A model generated the notes under the pieces. The model was not told the DNA's origin, searched no databases, and saw only the letters and a program-made list of their open reading frames with translations. The position numbers and the translations under genes were made by a program. From Talinum fruticosum (taxonomy: Eukaryota > Streptophyta > Magnoliopsida > Caryophyllales > Talinaceae): a DNA stretch of 64,000 nt. Positions 20,986-33,545 of this stretch are shown here, in pieces. The stretch lies in NCBI GenBank assembly GCA_021018815.1, contig JAITYX010000003.1, positions 9,948,501 to 10,012,500 on the forward strand, given 5' to 3'. How positions within the stretch are numbered: position 1 is the first letter of the stretch; each line of letters begins with the position of its first letter.

Positions 20986-22933
20986 AGATAATAGGACGGG
21001 CCCAGCCCAACTAGGCCAGGCTATGGCGGGCGCCGGCCACCACCCGGACAACGGTGGGCCGACCGGGCCGCGTTCTTTCTTTTGACTCTGCAATGTACTT
21101 TTAACAGTTCAATTAGATGGTTCCCTTATTTATTTCTCGGGCAGGCTATTTGTTTACGTGTTTTATTTTTGGCGGTCCAATTTATTTATTTATTATTACC
21201 TCTAGGCGAGTAATAAAAAATAAAAATATAGCATAATACTTTAATTTAATAATAGGTAAGCATACCACTTACCTAATTACATAGCTAATAAAGGGAAATC
21301 ATTACAAGCATACTACTTGTAAAACAATAATAAATTTGCTCTAAAGAGGAAAAACTAAACTTCCTTCTCTTTTACTTTATCCTAAGATCTAAGCCCTAGT
21401 CTACTTTACTTTCTTTCCTTTGGGGTCACTAGACTCAACCGTGTCATCCCGGATGCGTTCCTTCAATTCTTCAATCTTGCGGGCCCTCCTATCTTCGACT
21501 TTTTGGCTTCAACTTCTCTTCGCCGGACGCGTTCAACCACTCGAGGGATTATTTCGTGAATTTAGAGAGGGGCAGCAACAGGGACAACCTCTTCAGGATC
21601 CACCTTTCGGCTTTCAGTGCCTTACGCCATTGGGGATCCACTTCTATTATTTATTGTAGATAATAGGGAGAAACAGAAGTGTTAGGTTTGCCTGGAGGTG
21701 TCAACAGACTTTGGTAGGTTCATCCAATATTTGGGCCAAGATTTTGTTCAGTTAGAGTTACCAAACCCTTTAGCGGCCCGTAAGCGATCCAATAAGGGAA
21801 TTATTTGCTCTTTTCCTATTTTCCGCAATACATGATCGGGAAATAATAGGTGCTGCTTTCTAGGCCTAATAAACATACAAAGGGATGCTACATAGTGTGT
21901 GTCCTGAATCGGGACACCTTCCAGAGTGCTTGATTTAAAATGCTATATCATTGCTGTGATTTTTGAGGTACTCCTCCCTCCAAGAAGTCGGGTGATCGGC
22001 TACCACCTCTTCTCATTTTCACTAGCGTAAGTGTATAACTAAGTATGCATCGGCTTTTAGTGGAGCCTCGAATTAACTTTAGATGCTCCATTAACCAGAT
22101 CCGCACATCACGGATGCAAAATCAAAATAAGTGTCTTGCAGGACCAAAGTCCAATTTTTAGGTCCAACAGGAGAAAAATCAAATAAAAAGAAAATATTTT
22201 TAGTAGCGAAAAACGAAGAAGAGCGAAAATAAAAGAAAGAACGCGATGTTTGCCGAGGGCAACTTAGCCTCGGTGATGCTAGACTCGCCATCCTATGGCC
22301 GGCGCCACCGACAGGCTTATGCTCTCCGGTCCCGTCGGTGGTTATGTGCTTACCCGCAACAACAGGGGCTCCCGGAAAAATCTTCCTCGAGTTCGCTTCA
22401 ACCCGATCTAAACCTATGATTGTCTCAAGCAACTATTAGGGGAGTTAGAGAACAATAATTCTCTAATTGTTCAACTAAACACGAGTAGTACCGTTGGTGC
22501 CATGTCCCCGTAACCTCTAACAAACAAAAATCCACCGATCGGACCGGTGATGATAGCCCGCCGCCTTAAGATGATGATTGCCTCGGAATAGGCATACATG
22601 TGCCGATAGTACTTCGTCAGAGTTGATCAAATTTACCCATTTCGCAATAAGAATCCACCTTAGATTCTTATTACTTAGTTTAAGCAAGTATTTGTAAGTC
22701 TCGCAGAGGTTTACCGACGATTTGGGTATAATTTGTTTTGTACGCCTATAGCTACCTACTATAACATTGAATTCTTTAAGCGGGGGCTCATTTCCTTATC
22801 CCCAAACCTCGAAGACATGATGGTGACGGTCCCAAAAGGCCACAACAACCCTTAAGAAAGTCCAAGTAGACCTTTACTTGGCGAATGTTGAATAGGATGT
22901 TCAACCCATAATTTGATAACCCCGATCCGTCGC
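20986..22933. other. Unresolved retroelement-like remnant
   Basis: Downstream of the integrase lies GC-rich 'gggcgccggccaccacccgg' DNA, then AT-rich DNA. On the minus strand between about 21400 and 21640 a partly open frame (DPEEVVPVAAP, RVVERVRRREVEAKKSK) looks protein-like, and another open minus-strand stretch (DHVLRKIGKEQIIPLLDRLR) lies near 21770-21840. Antisense frames of this kind occur downstream of pol in some Tat-type elements, but I could not name a domain. The 22091-22432 minus-strand frame has no recognisable motif. No LTR end or PPT is visible before 22934. Confidence 0.4.
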
Positions 22934-25646
22934 TGTAACGCCCCCAATCACCATTACTTAATAATCCCCGATTAGAGAATATGAAGTATGGTCGCAGCGG
23001 AAGTTAACGACCGGAGGCGTTACCGCCGTCCTAGGAATAGGACCAGAGCTAAATAGAATGTATATAAGGAGGCTTGCTTCAATTACTTATGCTTGTACAG
23101 GTCTCGATAAGAGTAAATATTGGTGTCCCAAAGAGTTAAATTATACCACATCATTAAACCAACTCCCAACATACATTTTTGTCACATTTTATACATTATG
23201 CAAACCCCTTCAACGGACTATCCGAAAATATGCCATATGTAATACCTTCCAAGGGCAAACCCAAAACCCGATGTGGAGAAAAATCACTCGTGAGCTTCTA
23301 GGTCCATCACGGATCGGTGATAACGATATTTCCAGCTAAGTTTTGCTTGCGGCGGACCTCCTAGGCAATGAGCTGTTCACACATGCTTTCCCTAAAAACA
23401 AAAACAATAAAATGTTTGGAAGAGTGAGTCGAAACTCAGCACGAACATTCCCGCACCGTAAAATAACTTTGAAGAATATATTGATTGAGCGCGCGCATTT
23501 CAATTCATTTTAGTTTGAAATCGGGGGAGAGAATGTTAGTAAAACTTGCTTGCTGGTTATTATCCGAAAGTAGAGCCCCTTGATAATCGATACGATCTTA
23601 GTAAGGTGCACACCTCCCGGGCCGACCGAGAACCCGAGTTGAAGCCGCACGGGTTGGGCATAAAGCCCCGATTATTGATAATTGATGGGCATAAGCCCCG
23701 ATAATTGATAATTAGGCGGGGACCACTTGATTAGGTGGCAAAACTTAATTTGCAAATGATTCATTATTAGTTGTATATATGAGAAATGTTGAGATTTGAT
23801 GAAACATGTGAGTTTTCGCAAGGTACGAGCAATGAACGTACTCGAATTGAGAATATTTGTTTCTCCCCTTTTGCGTAAATTTGAGTCATCGACTATTCGG
23901 CAACGAAGTGGCCTCGAGTTCCGTTTAAAATGGATTTCTAAAGTTAATAATGTTTTCTTGAGTTTTAATGCTTGAATTTGTATAAGCTTTAACAATGTAC
24001 TTCATTTCTTATATTCGTATGAAAATCGATTAAATTAATGTTTGTATTGCTCAGCTCTACTCGCGCTTATTGAATACAATTCCTATTAATTAAAGAAGTT
24101 GATTAGGTTAACTAAATACCCAAATGATGTTGGTGTTATTCGATTTGTTAGTTGACTTGGATTGAAAATGGTGTATATAAATATACATGCCCAAACACTT
24201 ATTTTTAATTCATTCCTCACTTATCGAATTTAAGCCCATAGCTAAGCGATTATTCGGTCTAATGACGCCCTTCCATAGGTAGGCCTTATAATTACCCAAA
24301 TTGCTCAAAATTTCATTCATATACCAACTTAAGGTCATGAGCCTTATTCTCACAATAACATTCACATTCACAATCGCAATTAGGCAACCTAATACTCAAT
24401 TATTTTCCATGCATGTATACTTGTACATTATCGAATTTCAACTTCTACGCACCCCTTCTCCTTCGTTTGCTCAATCATTTCCAAAACGTAATAGTTCCAC
24501 CAAATTGTTCCATTCGCTAATAAAACCTCCTCAATCTCATTTGTCAATTCATAATTTCCCAAAAATAATCGCATTTATTCACATTCGTGCAATCAATTCA
24601 CCACAACACTAAACCTAAATCCTCCACGCTAATTCGAATTTTCCCCAAATTAATCTTTAAGTTTACTACACAAACATGTCTATAAATCCGATAATTCAAT
24701 TTCACAACTACAACAACCGAGTAAATGACAAACTGTAATAATTTAGGGTTTGAGGTTTTACCTTCGAATTCACGGAGGAGGAGTCAAGGAGAGGATTTTG
24801 GGGTGCTCGGTTGCTCCGGCGATCGTGGGGCAGCACCGGCATCGAGCTTCGACGGCCGTGTTGCGGATGGTGGTTGGCGGCAGAAGGGGTTGCCGCGGTG
24901 GGGAGGCAGGGCAACCGCCCGTGCGCGAGCGACAGCGAAAGAGAGGGAGAGCGGTGGCGAGTGAGGTGTCAGCGTCTCCCGACGACGCCGGCGTCGGCTT
25001 CTGGCCGGCGTTGAGGCGCCCGATGGCCGGGAGCAGGCCGCAGACGGAGGCGAGAGGAAAGTGCAGAGGCGCGCGAAGGAGAGCGAGAGAGAGAGCCACC
25101 GCGTGAGAGGGTGAGCCGGCGCTGCCGGACAGCGCCTAGCGCCGGCTTCGGCCGGCGTTGGTGGCGTCCGGCGGCCAGGCCGTGAGCCGGCCATAACAGA
25201 GCGAGAGGCAGAGGGGGAATGAAGGAGGGAACCAGAGGAAGCAGGGGAAAGGGAAGAACGAAGGAACACGGGAGAGAGAGGATGAGCCCGAACATTTTTA
25301 ATCTTTCTAACATATTCCAGAGAATTCTTTCTCCTGGATTTTTCTTTAGAAAAATCTAATTTCGTCATTTTATTATTTTGATTTATTTCTTTATTTACTT
25401 ATTTTGATTTCTTTTATTGTTACTTTTAATTTTGTTTTTAATAACGATGTTCACAAATTAAAATCTTATTATGAGATTTTTATTAGGGCCACTTCGTCGC
25501 CTTAGCCGCATAACATACAAATAAAAATAGTTTAAATATAAGATATCGAATTGAAGTGCACGCGCTCAATTATATAAATAGTGTAATTAATAAAATAAAT
25601 AATGTGATTTAAAATAAATAATGTGATTTAGGGTCAGGTTGTTACA
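22934..25646 (+). mobile_element. Solo-type long LTR of a gypsy-like element (2.7 kb)
   Basis: It starts TGTAACGCCCCC at 22934 and ends GGTTGTTACA at 25646, giving matching TGTAAC/GTTACA ends and the canonical TG...CA. A related truncated copy in reverse lies at 882-1707, which confirms the 5' boundary. 'gtatataaatatac' near 24169-24182 could be its TATA box. The 3' third (24760-25290) is strongly GA/GC-rich, then AT-rich. No PBS follows, no PPT precedes, and the flanking five bases (GTCGC and GATCA) do not match. It is therefore either a solo LTR whose target duplication has decayed, or one formed by recombination between different insertions. The many overlapping frames at 24.7-25.4 kb are composition artefacts. 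Confidence 0.8.
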
Positions 25647-27600
25647 GATCAGCGTTACTCATCTCATGCATCCACCAGAGTTAACACAATCATGAAATCC
25701 ATTGTCTTTTAGAAGGAAATAGAAGACAATAAATGATATGATCTTAGTTTAATTCGCAAAAGGTTTTTACGTTTGGCACTTTTTTTGAACACCGACGGGG
25801 ATCCTATTTATAGGAGCTTTCGAGAGCTTTTGGAATCCTACTACAACTCGATCACTATCATCGTCGGCGCCTAGATTTCGAGGGTGGTGGGCGCCGGCCA
25901 CCCCGTGGTCAAGCCCTGTTCGTGGGTTTCTTTAGCCCGAGCACTCCTTCGGCCGTGTTCTTTTATGCTCCAACCCTTTTGTTTTTCCGATATTTTTGGA
26001 CCATGCACTTGAGATTTCCCTTTTTCTTTTTATTATTTTCTTTTGGGGGAATGGGGGCTAGTGCATTTTTTTCGATTTGTCTTTGCAAAATTTCCTTAAG
26101 TCCTTTTGCATCATATGAAATAAAAGAACACATTTCTTAGAATTGAGTCTTGTATTTCATCCCATTGCATAAGAGTCCTCATTGCAAAGCAAATACTAAA
26201 TAAAAACACCCTACAAATGACTCCCTAATCATCAACAATGGAAGCAAGCAAGGAATCTTCTAAGTATCGCCATCGAATCATCATCAAAGATGTAATTCCC
26301 GAAGTCCTCCAAGATGGATATGGATAACCGACCACCTTCATCACCTTGATAAGAGCTACCTGCATGGTCCCAAGATTGTGAAGATCCATGGTTGGCCCGC
26401 TGTACAAAGACCGAGGGAAATAAGGAGGATTTCCGTGACGATCGAAAGCCTACAGGGGCAAGATGTTTAAACTCTCCTCGGAAAAGTTAGGTCCTACATC
26501 GGAAGTGCTCGGTCCCGCCTCGGAAGCACTCCTATGATGCGCGCGCCATGAAGAATTTTGTGAAGAACCTTGCCTCGGAAGCACTCCTATGATGTGCGCG
26601 CCATGAAGAATTTTGTGAAGAACCTTGTTTAGCAATACTACTAAAAGGTGCTTGTTGGCCGGATAGGTGTGTTTATGTCCCGGTACACCAGGAAGACTAC
26701 CGGAGGGAGGTGCTCCAGATCGGCGTCTCTACAAGAATGATTGGACAATTAGCACTCACTAAAAGCTCAATAAAATTAGCACTCCACTAATTAAGGAGCA
26801 AACCCGGCACTATGCATAACATCTTCTAGAGGAAAGTTCATCCTCTTGCATGTCTCCATGAATGTAGGGATAGCTCCACTACTTTGAATCGAGCCTTTTG
26901 CAAGGCAAAAATCCAACAAGATTTTTTTAGTTGAAGAGCTATTCTCAATGAGTAAAGGACGAAACTCAAGCTAACTAGCTTACCAAAGGAGTGATGGCAA
27001 GGGAATAAGCATGATTATCAACCTCCACCAAGATGTCATTTGGGTTCCACTCATTTTATTGACGTTATTCCCGCTCGAGGTAGTTATCTTGGACGAGTTT
27101 TTCAGCTCTCAACCTTCCAAGAAGATGAGCTTTTCTTTTAGACATTTTGAAGGCAAGATTTTTGGAAACAAAAAAGTTTTCAAAGAGAAGCAAAGTAAGA
27201 GAGAACAAGAGGAATGCAAGAGCAAGAGAAGGAATAAGTGTACAAAATGAACACACCAAGGACCCCTTTTATGGTCAAACTTGGTCAAGGCAGCCAACCA
27301 TACAAGACAAGGGTTAAGCAAGTGGTGGGAGACCAAGGGAATCCGGTAGAACATGCTCGGGGCCACACCTACAAAAGGCTGACCAGGCACTAGCCACGAG
27401 GCACCGTGATGTCCCATTAGCGACAACTTTACAGCTCTAGCATGTCCACCTAGCTTATAAAGTCCCATCAATCGTGGCATGTGGCTCTTTGGCATCTTGT
27501 GCATGCAAATGGGAGTTTTGGGCCCACCAACCAGCTTTTTCGAATCATATTTTCAGTCTTTTTCGATCGAATTATTTAGGCAAAGCACTTAACTTTTGTC
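25647..27600. other. Retroelement-derived non-coding DNA
   Basis: The minus strand carries TATAAATAGG (25803-25812 in reverse), like an LTR promoter box. A 55-bp tandem repeat lies at 26517-26626. No domain could be recognised in the short frames on either strand. I judge it remnant LTR or untranslated retroelement DNA, without proof of family. Confidence 0.4.
26517..26626. repeat. 55-bp tandem repeat, two copies
   Basis: The unit beginning 'gcctcggaagcactcctatg' occurs at 26517 and 26572, with one C/T difference inside the 'gatg(c/t)gcgcgcc' motif. Confidence 0.9.
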
Positions 27601-27912
27601 AATTTGATTTTACACTAACAAGTATGTTAGTACAGCAGATCATTTAGCTAAACTTCAGATCAAAGAACGATTGAAGTTTCAAGCATCAAAATATACCAAG
27701 CTTCGGGCTTTAATCAAGCCAAGCTTAGGATCCTCTTACCGGACTTTAGAACGCATGGATCACGATCAAGTCCAGGCCCCATTTTGGAGTTCGGGTTCAA
27801 TTACAACCAATTCCAAGCATCACACAATACCTAATATCAAAAATCGAGGTAAGTACCCTTTAGTGTCTACTTTAACCCTTCCTCTTTTAGACTCGGTCAA
27901 AGTGGGGCTAAC
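27601..27912 (+). mobile_element. 3' end of a gypsy internal region with polypurine tract
   Basis: The purine run AAAGTGGGG at 27899-27907 lies just upstream of the inferred LTR start, as a plus-strand primer should. The stretch before it ('caagcttcgggctttaatca') resembles the AAGCTTCGG-type repeats upstream of the LTR in the minus-strand relative at 44.5-45.3 kb. It therefore belongs to the tail of an element lying to the left, of which little else survives. Confidence 0.6.
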
Positions 27913-29880
27913 GGTAGACACCTAAAAAGTGTCATCTCCTATCTCTTTAATTCTGTATTTTATGTTGTTGGCCTGATGATAAAATCCTGAGTCCTATTTA
28001 AGGATTTGGATCTCGGAATGTGATTTGATTGGTGCGACATAAATCAGGAACCATAAAGAACCTCCAACACTAAATAAACAATGTTTGCCTTGGGTCGGTT
28101 CACAAATCCCCTTTCTCTCGGGTGATCCAAGAACCGGGCCAAGATTTCAAAGACAACAGAGTCCAGCTGTGTGCTGGGAAATTATAAGTTTAGAATACCA
28201 CATTTTGCTTTTGTCCAATCGGACAAGGAGTCGAAGACTTGAAGACGGCATTAAAGCATTGCATTTCATGTTCACGAGCATCAAACTGTTGCGTTTAAGC
28301 CCCATAAAATAGTCCACATGAGACTAGGAGGTTTTACCCTCAAAACGACGTCGCAGCCGGCACCCGCAACCCCAAAGTTTTAGGTGAAACACCGTGTTTT
28401 AGCTTAGGGAATCCTTTGGAAACACGGTAGGGCACGAAACCCTAGGAGAGTCCACATGCGCAGCACCCGTAAACCGGGTTCTATCCGGTTTTATCCTTTC
28501 TATCCAGTTCAATCTCTTGATTTATTGGCCCGATTTTGTTTCTGTTGTTTTAGATGGCAGGCTGCATGCAAACCCTAGGTCGTTTGTGATCGAGGTTCTC
28601 CCCTATAAATAGAGTGCCTTGGCTCTCATTCCCATATAACTTTCTACTATGTGTAATGTTGCAAAAAGCAAACCAGCACCACTCATACCTAAACGTTACT
28701 CATTACTATCAACCATCCATCTTTTTCTACTTATCACCGTTGAATCCGTGCAAAGAGCTAAAGAATATTTAGTTATTCTGATCTCTCAACACTTATTTAA
28801 TTGATCTTTCCTATTCCCTACATACGTAGTTCACAAAAACAAGCCCTTTTCTTTGATTATTCAACATCACATCAATAGATCCAGCGTAGAGATCCGGATT
28901 AGCAAGGTGGGACAACATAAAGGCAATTGTTCAGCCTTTAAACTCGTTTATATTATTTTTATACTTTCTTTATCGCTTTCCAGTATTGTGGATTAAAGAG
29001 ATGTAATCGCTTATTTAAATTCCTCCCGCCAAATGTAACTTTCTTTATTTTCCGCTCTTCTTTATTGCTTTTCTTTTATTTCTGTTTGGTTGCTTTTATT
29101 TATCGTTTTAGCATGTTGTATGTTTGTGTGTAGTACGTTATTTTAATATACTACTCAAACTAGTAATGGTCGTCTTCGGACGGGCGGAATGAAAGGGTTT
29201 TCTCTACATTTCGTACCTTCGCTCCCGATCCGATTCTCGGTTTAAAGACCGATGGAGTCAATTTTAGCCTTTTCTCGGTCTTAGTCTTTCCATACTAAGA
29301 TCGAAAGAGCATTTTTTTTATTTTTTATTTTGTTAGTTTTCTTCCTAAAACCGAATGGCGACTCCTTTTTATTTTATTCTTGTTAAAAATTACATCTCGG
29401 TTATTTTCTCGGATGTAGGGTAAAAAAAGGAACCTAGATTCGCTCGCCAGGCCGGAGGCCGAGATTGACTGTGTTAGCCTAGGCTTATGGTCGGCCTTGG
29501 CAACCATCGAGTGTAGGCTATTGCTTGCACTCGGGTGGTTAGTGGTTGAGACTTGGGTCCGGACCGGTGTTTTCATATAGGTTCGCACCTGAAGCCTCAC
29601 GGCAGAAACCCTAGTTTCTAATTTTATTTGTCCTTTAATTAGGAAATAATATCCTGCGAATTTTGAAATAATTTATAAAATTAAAATAATTAATAAAACG
29701 CCAATAAATTCAATCTGATTTATTTTAACTTGATTTAATAAAATTTGGAAATCTTAATAAAAGGTTCATCCTCACTTTCTAAAATCGAGTTTCAAAAACC
29801 ATGTTAAAAATCAATCATTAAAAGAAAGAGACCCGATGCGAGTGGGAAAGCTCAACGCGCCCCGGCCGGTCAGTGGTTCC
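27913..29880 (+). mobile_element. LTR of Tat-type Ty3/gypsy element (plus strand)
   Basis: The start near 27913 reads GTAGACACC after the polypurine tract (the first T of the usual TGTAGACACC is changed). The end is set only approximately by the primer-binding site at 29887. The first 420 bases align well with the reverse-strand LTR piece at 44090-44513. A TATA box (TATAAATA, 28604-28611) sits in 'cccctataaatagagtgcc', and transcription should begin shortly after it. Internal sequence lies on both sides, so this LTR may be shared by a truncated left element and the right one. Confidence 0.7.
28604..28611 (+). promoter_or_regulatory. TATA box of the gypsy LTR
   Basis: TATAAATA followed by 'gagtgccttggctctc', the usual arrangement for a plant LTR promoter. 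Confidence 0.65.
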
Positions 29881-29886
29881 TACGAG

Positions 29887-29904
29887 TGGTAACTCCACTG
29901 GGGA
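29887..29904 (+). promoter_or_regulatory. Primer-binding site of the gypsy element
   Basis: TGGTAACTCCACTGGGGA closely resembles the TGGCGACTC(C/T)(A/G)CTGGGGA sites typical of Tat/Ogre elements, where a tRNA 3' end primes minus-strand synthesis. Two positions differ from that form. Confidence 0.7.
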
Positions 29905-31750
29905 TAAATCATTTATTAAGAGGGCGAAACTTGAAAATTTGAGTTGTGTATTTTAATGATATGCTTGCATTAGGCGTCCCGCATTTAGCAACCTTTGAAC
30001 TAGTTTAAATACTATTTTGGACCCTAGAAAAAGTTTATTCTACCCCCTTTTTACCCTTTTTGGAATGAGGCTCCCACTGGATCTTAGGCGGGCCCAACTA
30101 GGCTTGATTGCCCAAGGAAACGATACCTTTTCCCTTGTAGCGGCGCTGTTGGGTCAAACTGTTTGGTTCACCGAGAGGCACCGAGAATTCTGGTTGATTA
30201 TCATGCCGTGTCCCACATGGAGGACCAAATTCTCAGAATATGAGTCACCATGTATCCTACCTTTTCAACCTCTTTTGAACATAGAACCTTTTGACTATTA
30301 GATGGTCCCTCGGACTTTATTTTCATGCTTGATTGTGTGTGTGTTTTAGATTTAATCCTTTGCTTTTGAGCCTTTAGGAATAGGCGAGGAGTGCTGATTA
30401 GCCCTTGCATGGGTGAAAATAAAACACTCTAATAAATTTTCCTAGAGTCTGTCCATTATGTGTATTTAACCAAAAGTAAAAATATCTTTTCTTTTCCTAC
30501 TAGGGTTATTCCTTATTTGCATTTCCGAGTCATACTAAAATTTTCTTGAAGCGATCTAAGTAGTCATTGCTTGTTAGTCCAAAAGAGGCCTCATCAAAGA
30601 TCCCCTTTATCTTTGGTCGGTTGGTTTTTCTCTCGCTTGGACTTTTTCCATTTTCATTCCCATGTTTCATTTGCATTAGACATTTTACATTCATCTCGGG
30701 TGTTTCATTTGCATTAGCCAAATTCGTCTTATATTAGGTGAGTTTATTTCCATTAGACATTTACATTCATCTCAGGTGAGTTCATTTGCATTAGACATTT
30801 ACATTCATCTCGGGTAAGTTCATTTGCATTAGCCAAATAAAATTCATTTCATATTAGGTAGGTTTGTTTGCATTCATCCTATATTAGGTAAGTTTGTTTT
30901 GCATTTGCATTTTTTCATTTAGCCCAAATTAAATTCATTGCAAATATAAGGAATGGAATCATCATTTAGCTAGAATAGAAATCATATTTTCTTTAAGGAT
31001 CGAGTCATTCATTAGCTAGATCGTCATCTCAACTAAGTCATGCATTATTTCATCATCGCATTCTTTATGTGCATCCAAATAAAAGCATCCTTAGTTTCTT
31101 CGAATCTCGTGCTTAAGTCCCCGCCTCCCAAAAGTGATCTTCTCTTACATGGTCCTAAATCTCATCCTTTGGGCTGCAAAATAAGGAAGTCTATGACAAT
31201 TGAGTATTGTCGGAATCCGAGCTCTAAAAGATTAGAACGCCTCACCAAGGAATCCGACACATCTTGTTTTCTTTCCACTCCGCGGTCTACACCGATGCGA
31301 CAAGCTTCGATGCACACTACACCCTCTTAGTCTATTCCTGTCCATAAGACAAGTACCTAGAAAGAGTTCCCTTCCAATGGATCTAAACCTAGAGTAGTCT
31401 ATTAATCTCGGTTTACTTAATGAGAATATAGCCCGGTGAAGACTAGATTTAATGATCAAGAGGAGAAAATGTCATCTATATCAAGGGATATTAAGACTAT
31501 TATAAGGGCTATTTAGGACAAGAAGAGAGATGAGAAAACCACACATTTGAGAAAAGTAGAAGGATCGGTTCCACCGCCTCCACCTAACTTATCTCCTCGA
31601 TAGAGTCCCAAACACGAATCCCAAAACGTGAATCCAAGCCTCAGCTTGATCCACGTGTAGATCGAATAGAACAAATGTTAACAGAGTAATCCATGTTCAG
31701 TAATCATTACTTCGTTCATAAGGGATTCACTTCAATCCCTCAAGGTAAAC
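29905..31750 (+). mobile_element. Gypsy leader with tandem repeat block
   Basis: The untranslated leader lies between the primer site and gag. At about 30650-30950 a degenerate ~40-bp unit built from 'catttgcattagacatttac' and 'attcatctcgggtgagtt' is repeated several times. The minus-strand relative has the same unit, expanded, at 47.5-48.24 kb. Short frames here have no domain. Confidence 0.7.
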
Positions 31751-31759
31751 TACCTCCTA

Positions 31760-32600
31760 AGTTTACCATGCCTCATATCAAGTTCAAAGGTTCCGAGAAT
31801 CCCCATCATCACGTACACAACTTTTTGGGAGCAATGACTCTTAAGAACATTGCTGAAGACACTTAATACATTATCTTCCCTCGATGTTTAATACCGATGT
31901 AATGAAGTTGTACAATGCGGTCGACCCACGCAAGGTTGCCAACCTGGACTGATTTGTGCAAGGAGTTCCTCCATTAATACTCTTATAACGGTGATCTTCC
32001 TGTCACCCTTAAGGACTTGGAATTAATCAAGCAAGTTGAGAAGGAGAGCTTCAAAGATTTCCTCACCGGATGGAGAGCAAAGGTTGCCCACATGGTTGAC
32101 CGACCTTCCGAGAAAGACCAAGTTAGGATCATCATGAAAAACCTTCAGCCCAATTATAATGAGCACCTTAAATTCTTACCCATGCTAAACTTTTTAACCC
32201 TTAGAGATGCTAGTTTGCTAATAGAAGAAGAGTTGTCTACCGTGACCACAAAAGTTGTGACCAGGTATGAGGTAATTATCATTCCAAAGATAAGAAAACC
32301 TCTACGAGCAATGCTAGCAAGGGTGCGAGATGTCAACGCCCTCAACGAGTGTACCGACTACACTCTTATTGATACTACTTACACTAAAGCCCTTAACCGC
32401 CTCTTGGAAAAGGGAAAGATAGAATTGCCGCCCGTTAGAGCGAGAATCGAAACCGCGAAACAATCCGAAAATTGGGATGCGAGAAAATTTTACAAATGCC
32501 ATCGTGCATGAGGACACGATACCGAATAGTGTTGGACATTCAAGAACAAACTAGAAAGCATGTTTCGAAATGGCCAACTGCCTCGCCTAAGGTTGCCCAA
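31760..32600 (+). pseudogene. Gypsy gag, decayed
   Basis: Gag would form the particle around the element RNA. The translation contains MPHIKFKGSENPHHHV and LGAMTLKNIAEDT, then an in-frame stop, followed by the longest open part at 32017-32511 (LIKQVEKESFKDFLTGWRAK, VDRPSEKDQVRIIMKNLQP, LRDASLLIEEEL). These are the retrotransposon-gag helices. A remnant zinc knuckle (KFYKCHRA, stop, GHDTE) ends the region near 32535. The minus-strand copy at 46.3-46.9 kb is clearly its relative (PNIKFHGAENPHHHV). Stops at about 31864 and in the knuckle, plus a frame change near 31950, inactivate it. Confidence 0.82.
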
Positions 32601-33099
32601 AAACTTAAACAAAAAAATACTTTTAGCGACACCTTAGCCATTTTCACTTAACCTAATCCAGGTCAGTGGGATCTGTCTATTTTTATCCGAAACCTCGATG
32701 AGTCTAAATGGCTTCTCAATTTACCTTTATTAGATCCAAAAGTCCAGGGGTTATGGGTGAGTGATGAAGAAGATGTCTATAAAACAAGAAGCAATGGTGA
32801 CAACAATAGTGATGACTTCTAGGGCACACCACCCTTAGAAGAAGAAGAATTTTGGGAAGATGCTAAAAGTCCCACGGTCCAATTCCTTACTAGATCCGGA
32901 TGGCACAATATACCCTAGGGTCCATAATAGACTTAGGAAGTCCCAAAAGAGCCTAAAGCTACATAAGAAGAAGACCCAATCATTAAGCAACTCCGGAAAT
33001 TAAAGGTTGATATCTCAATTTGGCAATTAATATCTGCTTCCTAGAAACATAGATAGGCTTTGATTGATGCACTTAGTAAGATCGAAGTCTCTTCGAAAC

Positions 33100-33545
33100 C
33101 ACACCAAAGGAAATGGTAGGATTGGTTAACAGTGCGGATGGAACTATTACCTTTGATCAAAAGGATCTCCCAAAAGAAGGCATTGCACACAACAATGCCC
33201 TTTGCTTAACCATAACTTGCATCAACAAGTTTGTTCCCCTAACCTTGGTAGATAATGTATCAGCGAGTAAACGTATGTACTTGGAAAATTGCTAGAAGTT
33301 TCGAAATTATTAGGGAGTAATAACTCTCTAACCACACTCGTCCATCTTCGAGCTTACGACAATTCTAAAACAACAATCCTGGGAACAGTGATCTTGGCAA
33401 TTAATATAGGGCTAGTAAAAAGGAACATTGAATTCCAAGTCCTAGATATCCCAGCTATCTTCAATTTACTTCTAGGACGCCCTTAGTTGCATGATCATCG
33501 TGTAGTGCCCTCTACAATGCATCGAAATTTAAGATGATTGTCAAA
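33100..33545 (+). pseudogene. Gypsy retropepsin-like protease, decayed
   Basis: The polyprotein protease region spans two overlapping frames. The first (33113-33295) has KEGIAHNNALCLTITCINKF and VPLTLVDNVSASKRMYLEN, where the usual catalytic D-[ST]-G reads D-N-V. The second (33289-33486) has LRAYDNSKTTILGTVILAIN and FQVLDIPAIFNLLLGRP, the flap-to-C-terminal part, followed after a TAG by a VVPSTMH-type tail. The family normally keeps Asp-Asn-Gly or Asp-Ser-Gly here, so loss of the Gly suggests inactivity even without the frame change. Confidence 0.75.

Noticed and set aside
22091..22432. 113-codon minus-strand frame
   Set aside because: No motif, and a Phe-rich AT-biased middle; not supported as a gene.
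24725..25368. Several 60-194-codon frames on both strands
   Set aside because: GA/GC-rich LTR sequence; mutual shadows with no domain.
22929..25651. 5-bp target duplication for the solo-type LTR
   Set aside because: GTCGC and GATCA do not match.
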